Part shown: piece by piece, positions 35,880 to 47,964 of the stretch
How the letters are laid out: each line of letters opens with the position of its first letter
How positions within the stretch are numbered: position 1 is the first letter of the stretch
Assembly: GCA_014549065.1 (NCBI GenBank)
Contig: JACDOX010000023.1
Coordinates: 6,532,686 to 6,596,685 of the forward strand
Reading direction: 5' to 3'
DNA from: Cardinalis cardinalis
Taxonomy: Eukaryota; Chordata; Aves; Passeriformes; Cardinalidae
DNA length: 64,000 nucleotides
Position numbers and translations under genes: made by a program
Notes under the pieces: model-generated
Databases searched by the model: none
Seen by the model: the letters and a program-made list of their open reading frames with translations, nothing else
What the model was told of the DNA's origin: nothing

Positions 35880-36080
35880 TGTGAAATCCATGTGAAATCC
35901 AGCATGAGGGAAGGCTACGCATTGCGAAGGAAATGTCACCTCCCCCACCCTCAACGAGATGGCTGTGGTGGGAACATTGACTAATATCTCCTGGCTGGAA
36001 ATAGGCTCCCAAATCCAAAAAGAGAGCATGCCAAGGAGTCACTGCAGGTCTGCATTATGAGAATATATATTGCCATGCAT
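35880..36080. promoter_or_regulatory. Candidate conserved non-coding element
   Basis: The region keeps CpGs (GCTACGCATTGCGAAGG near 35913, AACGAG near 35953), has a direct repeat GTGAAATCCA / GTGAAATCCA at 35881 and 35892, and ends with a GCATTGTAATTACC homeodomain-like site near 36076. It is balanced in composition against very AT-rich flanks. This is texture-based inference only. Confidence 0.2.
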
Positions 36081-36142
36081 TGTAATTACCTATGAAACCA
36101 ATATGCCAGTGGAACTTAACACTCCTGAAAGCCAAATATGTG

Positions 36143-36160
36143 GTACTTTTTAAAAAGTAC
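36143..36160. repeat. Perfect 18-bp palindrome
   Basis: GTACTTTTT and AAAAAGTAC meet without a spacer. The AT-rich core makes it much less surprising than the 44-bp palindrome at 35066. Confidence 0.9.
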
Positions 36161-39011
36161 TCATTTATAACGCTGAAAAGTAATTTTAAAGTAAGTCAGG
36201 AACTTCCTGCCTGTACTGCCTTGGATTCATCATCTTCAGTAACAGTCAGTCTTTGCCTGCTTTTTCCACATTTCCTTTTTCCCCTCTTTAGGCGCTTGAA
36301 CTCCAGAGTGAGAATCCACACTTGATTAAAAGCTCATTGCCAAGAATTGCACTTTAAGCAGNTGGTGAAAGAATCACAATGTAGCCAATAACCTGGGTGG
36401 CACAGACACCAGAGGAGCCTAAGATTCACTCCCCTAATAGAAATAGTTACATTCTATTTACTAGGGAGCCTTAATTTGCCATCTGAACAGAATTAATTCA
36501 TTAGTTAAATCAGTGTGTNGGACCACTTGTTTCCTTTAAGTAACATCACTGAAATTTAAATGAGAGGACCGTGTACACAGTTCGTAAGATGAGAAAGTAA
36601 GAGTCCCATGAAAGGAGGGATATGGACTTTGCTACACAGTAAAGGGGAGGAAAAAAATACTCAGACCTTTCTCAGCAGCTGTGTTTTCCAGCCACATTTG
36701 CGAGGTCGGCTTTTGCCTCACTCTAGCTCTACTCATCTTCCAAAACATACCTGAGGTCTGTCAGAATCTCAGCTATAAATAATAGAGGAAGAACCAAAAT
36801 AAGAAAAGGAAATAAAGAAAATGGAAGAGCAATGTTTTTAATGTTTATATTCCTAAATTGTATGTGTAAAACAATGAAAACATTTGTGAAGGAATAACTT
36901 ACTTCAAGAAAATTCTTTTCAGATTAATTTTAAATCAAATATATGCCTATGTCCCATATTTACTTAGCAAGTAATCACTGAAATCCCTACATATTCATGC
37001 CAGTTATTACAGAAATTAGACAGAATGCATAGAGAAATTTTCTGAGATACACTTAGGTTTTTCTTGTCTAATAAAATGCACCACAAAGGGAATAAAGAAA
37101 TTCTTTGCCCAAATTAATGGTGAATTATTTTGTCATGAGAATAGAAGTTTATATTCATTTAAATGAAAGCACATAAATTGTTCTTGACAAGAAAAACAAA
37201 GCTAGCCTTAGGCAGTATTTTCATTATAGAAAAAGGCACATGTCCATGAATATCTAGTGTAATATTAACAAAAACTGTTCAATTAGCTATGCATGTGCCA
37301 TTGTTATGAATATTTATTTGCATCGCAGCTGGGTAACATTGATACCTTTTTCCCAGCCTGTTTAGAGATACAAAATGAAGTGAACATTACTGCTCAGTGG
37401 AGAGCAGCAGAACTTCTCCAGAAAGCTCCATACATAACACTTCTTATTAGCAGAACCTTCTTAACCACCAATTGTTTCAATCTTTTTCACACTGGAAATC
37501 TACTCAAGAAATTTCAATCAATTTTTGAGTAAATTTGATCCAATTGACAGCCTAATCTCATATTTTCTTCAAAGAAAAGTTATTTATGGAAAGAAAACAT
37601 AGTGGATGAGCTTTTTTTTTTCTGCAGTTAATTCACTTGCATTCTAATTATATAGAGCTTGCTTTTTCAAAGTGTTTCACTTTCTGGCAGAAAGAACTGA
37701 AATATAGCAGAATTAAAGCAAAGCAAGTTTTACCAGGGAATGTGTATAAAAATTGCCAAACCTAGTCATCACAGGCTTAAGAATCATTCAGAGTGATTAT
37801 ATCAGTAGGAATGCTTATGGTTAGCAATTCAGTATTAACCATCATGTGCTTTACATCTTCCATTACAAAGAAGTGTTGAATAGTAAGCATTTGTAATGAA
37901 CTACCTGTAAAAAACTGCAGACAAAAGCTTTACTTTGACAAAAATAGACTCATGTGATTAAAAATGTTATGTATATGAAAAAACGTATTAGCTGAAGAAC
38001 TTGCTCCAGAAGGAATTCCAAATAATGAATCATTAGACTATTACTCACTATTAGAAACTGAAAAAGCTAAATTGAATAAATTTGTCCGATTTATGATTGC
38101 CAGAAAAGGAACCTTCAAGAAAATGGTTAAGAAACAATTACACATGGTTTCTTGAAATTTTATTGATCATGGATCTCATTCTTGTTTCCCTTCTGCCACT
38201 CCAGGAACCTTTTCTGAGATTCACTAAGGTCAGCAGGAATCATATTATATAGTGGACAAGCAAAGATCACAGAAATATTCCAAATCACTGTTTCTTCATG
38301 AAACTGTTTCTGAATGATTAAGGCAAGATCAGGTTCTATAAACTGCTTTAGAATTTGCCTCTGCTCTTCTCTAGGCTTTATATAGACATTAACAATATGT
38401 CTTTCTCAGCAGCACAATGCTATGCACTACAAGAACACAAGTATAAAGTAGGAAATTATTACAATTTTGAAAAGGAGAGAAATAGTAAAAAGCAAAATGT
38501 GACATTAATATATTATGTATTTGTAGCCCCATCATTAAAGATGAAAGAATTAATTTCACTTTAAAATGGCTTAAAAGAAAGCAAACAGCCTAATATAGAA
38601 TAATGCAATAGGTAACCATNTGGAAGATGCTTTATGTTGATTTCTAGACAGGTTCACTTGATTCCCTTCCACAGAAAGGCCTAAGTCAACAGTAAAATAC
38701 ATTTTCTGTAGCTGATCTTGCAAGTTTCTATAACACACCCTCCTTGATAAAATATGACACCTAGCATAGCAACACATTGAGAAAGAAAGAATAATAAAAT
38801 TGTGATAAAAGTACTCCTCTCAGAAAGACTTTGTTTGATTTTAACATGTCCAGAATGAAGAGATCAAAAAAAGAACATCTTGCAGCTGATGTGCTGAGCA
38901 GGAAAGAAAATAAATTTAAGTGACATGATCTGGATAGCCCTCAAAATCAAAATCTCAACAGATCACAGTTTTGGAGACCACTGCCAAGAAGGATGCATGT
39001 CCAAAGTTTTG

Positions 39012-39593
39012 TTATCTATTAGAACATGAGCTGCTTGCCTCTTGCACTGCTCTCTCTTTGCATGTGTCACACCAAATGCGTAGCTCTGCCATCACACCAG
39101 TGATAGGAGTTGTTATTGTAAATGGTACACGTTGTGTGCTAGTGATGAAATAGGAAGTGACAAGCACCAGAGAAATTTTGCTGGTAATTTCTTTTGATGA
39201 GATACTTGCAAGTATAACAGCAAGAAAAAGACAAGATAATAAATGATAGGTTCTGGGAGAGTTAAAAGGAAGATACTCCTGGTTAAGCTGGACTGGATGC
39301 TCTGTCTTGGCAGCCAAGCGATGGCGTGGTAACAAAGCGGTAAAAAACAAAACAGCGGCTGTGAGGTCGTGGCAGCACAGACATGAACTGCCAAGCCCTC
39401 TGGAGACCTGGCATGGTGCTGCAGTTGCTGGCCCCCAAAGGACCTGTGTCCTCTGCATTCCTGCCATTACCTGTGCTAACTGAACTACAGAGAGCCTGTA
39501 CACCCCTGAGCATGTCACAGTCACAGCCGTGCAGACAGAGCAACGGGGTAGATGTGTAGCACTTGGATGATGTGCCTCATGCCACAGGATCAA
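39012..39593 (-). other. Longest open frame outside the CpG island; doubtful
   Basis: The frame has 193 codons on the minus strand. The predicted product has a Cys/Ser/Thr-rich N-terminal half and one hydrophobic stretch around YHLLSCLFLAVILASI, but no family is recognisable and no repeat or domain is seen. It partly overlaps a small patch with five CpGs (39319-39368). Neither a credible promoter nor splice context was seen. A chance frame is the preferred reading; a fragment of an unrecognised transposon is the alternative. Confidence 0.12.
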
Positions 39594-41624
39594 TAAGTGT
39601 ATTTCAAGTGATCAAAACTACATCCAGGACAGGAATTCCAAAACAGATTAAATCTGAAGCTCCAGTGCAGGCCCAGGCAACCACCAGTGTGAGCCATGGT
39701 CCTCAGAGGCAGAGGGAGTAGTAGCAACGAAGGAGCGGTTAGTTTGAATCAGCAACTAGACTTTTTCATATAAAGTTACAAAACTTGCTATTTGTAAGGA
39801 AAAAAAGCCTATAAAGGGGTGTTTATTTAGTGTGGGAAAGGTTTAAGACTCAATAAAATGAAAAGGAAAAAGGAGCTGAGCAGGCAAACCTCAAGCTTAA
39901 CCTCAACCCTTTGCAGCTTCAAGCTCAGGGGATCTCTCAAGCCACTTGAGTTTTATCTCATCTTGTCACTGCAGAACAGCAACTGTGCTATCCTTTGAAG
40001 GAAAAATGAGGAAAGGAAGGTTGCAATAGCTATTTGTTTATCTTTCCAGTTCTCTAACTATAAAAATCCCTTATAAGTTTATTTCTACATCTTAGATGGA
40101 AAGGCAGTTTTTTGATTTGTCTGTAGTCTGCTGACAGACACACTCCCTGAGAAAAAAAAAATCAGCTGCAAGATCCACACCCTGCCCCTTTCTTTTCCTC
40201 AGCTGTCTACCACAACTTCAAGAACCTGCCTGGAAATATTTATCAAGAAGTGAACTATACCCTAACACACTACAATTGAGTAGGAAGAGATGTTCCTACA
40301 GTAACCAAATTTAGTGGCACAGAACTTTGAAGAGGTCAGAGGTTTTCTATTGAAAATGTGTTAATTGAGGATTTTGTGGCTAAGAAGGTGTCGGTCTTGT
40401 TTAAGTATGCTGAAAATAAGTTTTCTTAAATTCTTACATTTGGTGGTTGAGAGACTGAGTCACCTTCAAAATTTGTCTTATTGAACACTCAGAACCTGAA
40501 CATTCATTAGGTACAAGGTGGCAAAAGCAGCCTGTGAGCCCTCAAAGTGAGTTTAAAAGGTGCCATGAAGTACACAGAACTCAGGCTGAGGGGCTTCAAC
40601 TACAGCTTTCTGGAAGCTTCAAGTGTTCTTCAGCATCTCCAAATTTAGTGCCCAGCTTCAGTGATGATCTGTGCAGACAGCAGCCAACAATCAGCCATAG
40701 AGACAGCTGGGTAGAGAAGTTAAGAGCCATTTACTATGCATGCTAAAAAAATCAAACAGGACACGAGAGAAATCTAACACACCAATCTGGTTTTTGGCAT
40801 TCAGCTCTCATACAGGGAACCTTTAATCTGATTGAACCGGTGTGGTGACTGTTTGTTTTTCCTGACTGGGAGTGCACATGTGTATGTGATAGTACCATGG
40901 CAGCAGGCCAGGCTATTAAATGGAGCAACTACATTCAATAAGAAGCAAACAATGGCATTAAGCTTTCTATCATTTTTGCTATTAGACTGAATCTAAAGTT
41001 TTCAAAAGAATAAAAGTTGGGTGCTTGAACAGGGAAATCCAATATAACTTGAACTTCTAAANAACAGAGTCCTTTTCTTGGGTAGCTTATGAAGCTAAGC
41101 TACTTCAGGAGTTCACAAAAACTCCCTTTCACTTTCTGCCTTTCATTGTAGCCTGATATGTTGAGATAGAAGGGCAGGTTTGAACAACAGCTTCCCTAGA
41201 ACCCAGAACACTTAACAATGTCAGCACTTAATGTGAAAGAGGGAATTGCACTAGCATCATCCACCATGTTTTATCACAGGCTAGCAGTATACATCTCAGC
41301 TGTATTTTCCAGCAGACTTCTGAGCAGCCCCAATCCTGCTCGCTCCACTTGGAAAACAGGAGACTTCCCAAAGTCTGCAGTACTAAAATTATAGCATGTA
41401 TTTAGATACTGTACTGAAGTACATATTTCTATATATACATACAATATATAACATTGCTGGGAGGTGTGTAACCTTCACCTCAGGCTTAAGTAGGAAGTAA
41501 TCTGTTCCACACTGCTCTGTCCCACCTTTTTTTTTCCAAAGGAAAAGGAGAACAAACAAATATTTGGACTGCCACAATAGCATTAATAAACATGAGAATG
41601 CAACAGCTAGTGTTATTCTACAGA

Positions 41625-41645
41625 AATGAATGAATAAATAAATAG
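41625..41645. repeat. AATG/AATA tetranucleotide microsatellite
   Basis: A short run of about five tetranucleotide units changing from AATG to AATA. Confidence 0.75.
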
Positions 41646-43585
41646 ACTATAAGCACTTTATTCTTCTCACATAATTTCTTCTCAGTGACATTATTGAACA
41701 GACTGTTGAAAACAAACATCGTTAAATGAGAAAAGAAGAGCAGGAGCCTGTCTAATTCCCCACTGCAACATTTTCCAATGACGAATGCTCCCTAAATGGA
41801 TTTAGCTTTTTGAAAAGAAGTCAGAGAGAAATTTGATGTGGCCCCCTGACCCCTGGTAAGCACATGTATCTTCACCTGTCACATAACACACTGGCACTTG
41901 CTTACTTTTCAGCAAAGACTATTGATTTTGCTTATTGGCTGCAGGCTAGTCCATAAAGAACAAATTACAAAGTCAGAGGTCTACAGTTAGCAATTGCTTG
42001 CATGATAACAGGGAACTCAGCACTATTCCCACAATGCAGCATTAACATTCTCACAAATGTGTGCAAACCTAAAACACTCATTCCTGCTGTGAAGTCCTCT
42101 GGATTTTCAATGATGTACAGCAAGCAGAACACAGAGTACATCCCATCCCATCACAAATGATCCAAAAACTACAGAGATTTTGCCCCAGTACACGAGCTAC
42201 ACTTGTGGTTTAAACAATATCTTTGAAAAGAACAAAGATAGAGAGGATTAAGCAATGGTTACATTCTACTATTAAAAAAAGAAAAATGTTAGAGACAACC
42301 TACTGTTATTATGAATGCCTTCACAACTAAATCTTACACAGAAAAAGCCAACGTGGTGACTTGTAAGAATGTTTCATTGTGCTACTTCTCTGGAGTCGTA
42401 AAGTTTATCTTTACCCCTGCCTTGATAGATGACCTTGGGGACATATATTTTGATTTGCTGCACCTCGCTTTCATCTTATAGAAAATAGGATACAATACTG
42501 TTGTCTGCTGTTCAAGTGCTGTTGAAACCCACTGCCAAAAAGTCCCTGCAAAAGACAGTGTAGCCTGGCTTTTACTACTGAAATGGGACAGGCACAGGAG
42601 AAGGAGAGTCTGAGTGAGTTTCCAAAATGTCATTCTAGTTTTTGGAACTTAAATTGTACTTGACTGATATAATAATTGCAATTGTCTTTTAATATCCAAT
42701 CATGTAAAAATAGAAATATATATTGTTCATCTGGCATATATTTTTCAGTAAGAGACATGAGAATGACACAGAAGGGTCTCATTTTAACACTATTTCAAGT
42801 TCAAGAAATTTATAATAATTTCAAATATGAGATTATTAATGACAAAAAAACTTAAGCTATTGTCTTAACTCACTTCCCTAGAAAAGACAGGTTTTTTTAA
42901 ATTTTAAAAGATGTCTTCCATAACAAAATGTGATGATTCAGCAGGTCTGACACAACAGCTTTCAGGAAATATTTCCTTTTCTAGAATATTTGAATGGGAA
43001 AAAGGCTGAAAATTTCAAAGGGGAGTTAGAGCTGAGCATATATGAAAATCCTAACTCAATTCCCCAATGAAGTCAAAGTGTCCAGGAAGAAAAAGCAACA
43101 AAAAGCACTTTGGGAATCCATAGTAAAGCACTGGCTTAGTGTGTTTCTGTAACAGACTGTTTTGTTTCAGGTTAACTGATTACCAATTAACTAGAACTAG
43201 TGAGTGTATTAGTAAATTCTACTGCTGATACTTCCTAAATGTTTCTGGCTTATCCTAAGACTGAACATAGCAACAGCCTAGAATAATAAGCTATAGAGAA
43301 AGCTGGACAGGACAAAGAAATCTTGTGTAGTAATTTAAAGGGCAAGCTGAGATCAATGATTGCTCAAGACATGACCCTTCCACTAAGAAGGCACAGACAC
43401 CTGAGTGGTCAAATAACATGCAGGAACAAGCAGCCACAATGCCCCATCAAGCAGTGACAGTCACAACAAAAAGAAAGGCTCAGAATAATAGATGGGAGAC
43501 ACTGTCCCAAGGTGCATTGGACTTCAGAGGTGGTGGCAAATAACTTCTAACTGTCAAGAGGAAGTTTGTGCCACATGGGGTAGAC

Positions 43586-43700
43586 AGTGTTTTAAATAGC
43601 TCCAGGGGTGGTGACACAACCACTTCCTTGGGCAGCCTGTTCCAGTATTTGAAAATCCTTTCAGCAAAGAACTTCTCCTAAAGTCCAATCTAAAATTTAC
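43586..43700 (-). mobile_element. CR1 LINE scrap
   Basis: The plus strand carries TTTTAAATAGCTCCAGGGGT, then a GGTGACACAACCACTTCC segment, GGGCAGCCTGTTCCAG and a CTTTCAGCAAAGAACTTC segment. These are the reverse complement of the junction between the CR1 reverse-transcriptase end and its 3' UTR. The 3' terminus to the left is too diverged to place; it may begin near 43480. The subfamily is like that of the copy at 61727-61937. Confidence 0.82.
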
Positions 43701-46600
43701 AAGCTTTATTAGTAATCTCCAAGGCGGAAATTCAGCTTCTCACATTACAAGATTATTGGGTCCCCTTCTCTCTGTTCCATAGTGAGGTCAACCTAAAAGG
43801 TCCTGTGGTGCCTGAACACTTCTACTGCGCCNAGTCCATAGTACTAATGGTGACCATGTTTCTTTAGAATTACAGGTTCTGAGTCTTCCCATAGAAATAA
43901 AACAGAAAAAGCCTGGGCAAGAAACACTTCACAGTTTTGGATGCCTTCATCAAGGTCTACAGTCAAAATTCAGCATTGCTGTGAATGCACAATAGTAAAA
44001 TAGGTTAGGCAACAACTAACCATGCCAAAAACTTACAGGTGGAGTCTTCAACTAGCATCATAATTCTACATTTTGCAAAATATAACCTTTCCATTACAAA
44101 AAGCTAGGCTTTACTTTCATTTACTACTTCTCATCTCTCTCACTTTCTACTTTGATACCCCAACAGACGCAAACTTCAGTCTCATAATGGGAAACCAGTA
44201 TGACACTGTGGATTGCATCTCTGTCTCTATTCTGTAAAAAAAAAAATAATTAAAATTGAACATAATAGAGAAACAAGCCTCCCTACTGAAAAGTAATGTA
44301 GAAAGCAAGTAAGAAAGGGCATGCAGATTCCCATGTAAAATTATTGTGGTATTGCCATNTACAGAGAGCAAAGAAACCCAGTGAGTTACCCAAAACCTGG
44401 ATTTTAAAAGCTTTTGGGGTTTCTGCTGCAGAGAGATTTTATAATTTATGTCTTCAAGGGTTTGTAAAATTAAAATAAAAAAAAAGAAAAGAGAGAGAAA
44501 AAAATTACTTCACAACTATTGAAGATGAGATTATTATTTTCTCAGATGAATACAGATTCTGGGGCTGTATGAAGACCTCCTTTATCAGCAGATGTGTAAA
44601 GAAACAGCAACATGATGGCCTTTGATTCAGTCAAAGAAGGGAATATAGCCCAAGAGAGAGATCACTTGATGTTTAAACCTTCTGACCTTCCTGGCAAGGC
44701 TCTATAAGGACCTATAGCTGCAGAGAAGAGCTCATTGTGCCCAGCTAGGGATGCTTGCAATTTGATTAAAAAGAATTACTGTCATGCAGGGTATACCTCG
44801 TTGTTTCCCCCTTTGTAACAAAGCAGAGAATGACTTCTCCAGTTGAGACTATAAAAGACATTAATCTACAGACATTTAGAAATTATTTCTGCTCTTTTAA
44901 ATTATTTTTCTTAGTTTGAATACCTTCCAGTTGCGTTTAATGTTAGCATTTCATTGAAAAATTCTTACTAATAGTCCTAACTGAAGAACACCACAACCAC
45001 AAAAGGAGAAGTAATAAAAGGTGAAACATCTGCAAATTAGACCTTTCCTCTAATGTTGTCTGAGATCAAGTCTTCGTGAATGGACACAGAGAAAAAAGCT
45101 GAAGAATCTCCATGGATTACAATTAACAAATCCACTGGTCACAGGCGTCAACCCCAAGAATGTGGGCTGGAATCTGGGCTGAAAAGCAGATCATCTGTGT
45201 TCAGCTCAATGTCAATAAGCACATAATTACTTGTTAAGACTGAGATGGACTCCTCCACTTCCTTCTAATTTGTGCAATCAGTACAAAAAGCCACTCTAAA
45301 TTTGACTTTTTAAAAACTATTACTATTTGGGCAGGAAGGGGAAGATTCTTAACTACAAAGAAAAGCTGACACTTTCATTCAAGCAAGGCATCATTGTTTC
45401 ACCAGTAAAACTGAATTACTTTACTGTCAAATGGCCAAATCTTGATTTCAGCATTCAAGTTCCTTTCCATTTCTCACACACATTATCTTCGGAATGAATT
45501 AAACTTGCATTGTGCCATTTGTTACCCTCAATCTGGCAGAAAAAAAAGAAAGGTACAGGAAGTCAAGGTTTCTTAACCAAGAACTAACTCATCCAAACAC
45601 AAATGCATTCACTTCCACTGTCTTCATTGGGTTATGCCAAAACAGAGTGCACTCTGTTTTGCCTCTATGCCACTGCCTTCTACAGAGTTTGAGCTTTGGC
45701 CACTTCCACTGAGCAAGAACCTGCATCAGTAAGGCCATGATTCAATGAATAAAATATTGAAATATTTAATACTTCTAATATTGTAGAGTTCCTGATTCCA
45801 TTTCACACTGGTTTCCATAAATCAAGGAAGCAAAATCTATATAGACAACAGTAAGACACACATTGTTTTTAAAGCCAAGTCCTAAAAAGAATGTCATCGA
45901 AAATACATAATTGTTTAGAACATCTGCTAAAGCTCTCACTGTCACACTGGAAAAGAAAAAAATTACTTTCTGAACACTGCTCTTTAGACAGTGTAAACCT
46001 TTTAAAAACCCCATTTTTATAAATGAATACTGGCTTGAGTTGAACATATGGAGAACAATTCACAGACACTTTTGGATTTGAAGTTAGGTTTGATGAGACA
46101 ATAGTGCACTAAAAATCAACAATTCAGTTTAGCTATATCCTCTGAAAGAAACTTTGAAAATACCTATTGTTACTNTAAAATATAAAAAATCCCTTCCCTA
46201 GCTGAGGCTGAGAAATTTTAAAGTGGAATTGTTATATGTTCATAAAAGCTGTACTTTTAAGGACACTACTAGGAGTTGCAAACAGTGATTGAGCCATTTT
46301 TTTTCCAGGTAGAACAAAACATTTCAAATTTGTTTCAAACAGTACAATTCAGTGCTGCTGCTTAAAATTCAACAGAGAANCCTTCAGAAAAGACTGCTTA
46401 TCTATTCAAGCCACACATTTTAAGTGAACTCTTACTAAATTCTCAATGTACAGATCAGGATTACATGTACTCTGAATACGGAGAACTTCATCTGACAAAT
46501 TAAAGAGAGGGAGTGGGGTGTTCGGCAGAGCCCAAATGCAGAGATCTACTGTGCCTTGTAAAGGCTGACAGTGTAATATGTCAGGCAAGGAGAGCCTGGG
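43701..46600. other. Non-coding stretch, nothing recognised
   Basis: AT-rich sequence with short A-rich low-complexity runs (44236-44247, and a purine-rich run at 44478-44507). No exon, RNA gene or element is recognised. Confidence 0.5.
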
Positions 46601-46612
46601 GCAGCAGGGCCA

Positions 46613-46752
46613 AGCCGCGCTTGTTCCCAGGATGTGATTTAGTGTCTGGGAGCCGGCGGCTTTGCGGCGCGTGGACATCTCGCGGTGCCGACTGAAGGGG
46701 ACAGATTTGTCACCGCCCGCTGCCAGGAGCGCTCCGAGCAGGGACATCTTCG
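46613..46752. promoter_or_regulatory. Small isolated CpG cluster
   Basis: I count about 15 CpGs in 140 bp, including GCCGCGC, GCCGGCGG and GCGGCGCG, while flanking kilobases hold almost none. It is too short for a standard CpG-island call, but the contrast is strong. It could be an orphan promoter for an alternative first exon or non-coding RNA, a CpG-retaining enhancer, or a GC-rich insertion. Overlapping frames on both strands (46406-46810 minus, 46513-46695 plus) show no domain. Confidence 0.5.
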
Positions 46753-47929
46753 GCCTTGAACAATGATTGCTGTTACTAATTCTACTGTGAAACACGCAGA
46801 GCATCTGCACGGGGACTGCAGGAAGGTGCTGCCAAAACAGCTCTGGCTTTGTGCTGTTGCTCCTGGTGTCTGGTTGAGGCAGCGATAAGACAGATCATAT
46901 GACTTCAGCCCTTGCAAGACCTCATCACTTTTCATGGGAGAATGGAAAAGTGCTGATCCCAAGGCTTTTATGCTGAGGGAAAGCAGATAAAAATCTGCAG
47001 GTGTAACTTAAAAAAATTGGTATGAGAAGCACAAAATAGTGTAAATAAGGCTGAATTTCCAAGGAAAACAAATAAAGATCAAGCATGCGATGGCAAATAA
47101 ATGAAAAGAAGAATTTAATGATATAAGCACAGAAGTGTGCATTGTTAACCTGAGTGGATAACATTTTGATTTCCAGAGTATCTGTTAGTTTTAAGCTACA
47201 AACAGTATTGATACAAAAAAGCACAAAGATGAATGGATGTAACAATTTCTATTTTATTTTTCCAATGAAAAGGAACTAGTTATAATTGACTGTAACTCAG
47301 CCTGGCTCCATCTCTGGAGAGCCATAATCATTCTGGATATATGAAAATAGATTGCTCATTCTAATCCACTATTGTTTTATACTCTTTGGGGCCCACTTCT
47401 CAGCTGGTGATAATCAATGGTATTAGTCATTGCAATANAGGGAGCTGATTTACTCTATCAAGGGTTCTGGCCTTGAGCAAAACTCACATTACCCATTTAA
47501 TTCTCTTCTAGCAGCAGCAAACTTAACAAGGCTTGAACAAGAAGTCGTCTCCTTTCATCCAGTGTGCCAGGAAAAGCTTAGAAATGCTGCCCATACACTG
47601 CTGAATCATACCCAGAGCAGCCACCAGAACCTATGCAGTGGGTGTTATGACCCTAGGTCCCCCAAACACTGTAGTTTTCACTTTGAGAGCTTTTCAGAAG
47701 TTCTGCAAAACTGTTGAGAAACTGGTGTTTTAGAGCCAAGGCAAGAACAGTTTGGTTTTATGCATATCTTCAACCATTACCAAGATGTTCAGCTTTTTCT
47801 ATGCCTGCATTTTCTTGGCCAGAATTATCATACCTGTCATTTAAGAGTGTCATAAAGCTATTTGAAATTTTCCTGGGCTTTTCTAACTTGGGCAACGAAA
47901 CAACTCAAACACAGAGAGAAGCCTTCCCC

Positions 47930-47930
<1 letters not shown>

Positions 47931-47964
<34 letters not shown>
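47931..47964. repeat. Homopolymer of 34 C
   Basis: An uninterrupted run of 34 C preceded by TTCCCCT. Long C/G homopolymers are far rarer than A/T runs in vertebrates, and the minus strand is a G34 tract capable of quadruplex formation. The stated length is probably unreliable in a short-read assembly. The proline run in the frame 47714-48004 is simply this tract. Confidence 0.95.

Larger units (their letters stand above)
32961..43585. other. Non-coding stretch, no gene recognised
   Basis: About 10.6 kb of AT-rich sequence without a supportable exon. It holds the perfect palindromes at 35066-35109 and 36143-36160 and a candidate conserved block at 35880-36080. The longest open frame outside the CpG island, 39012-39593 minus, is treated as chance. 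A short AATG/AATA microsatellite is at 41625-41645. Confidence 0.55.
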
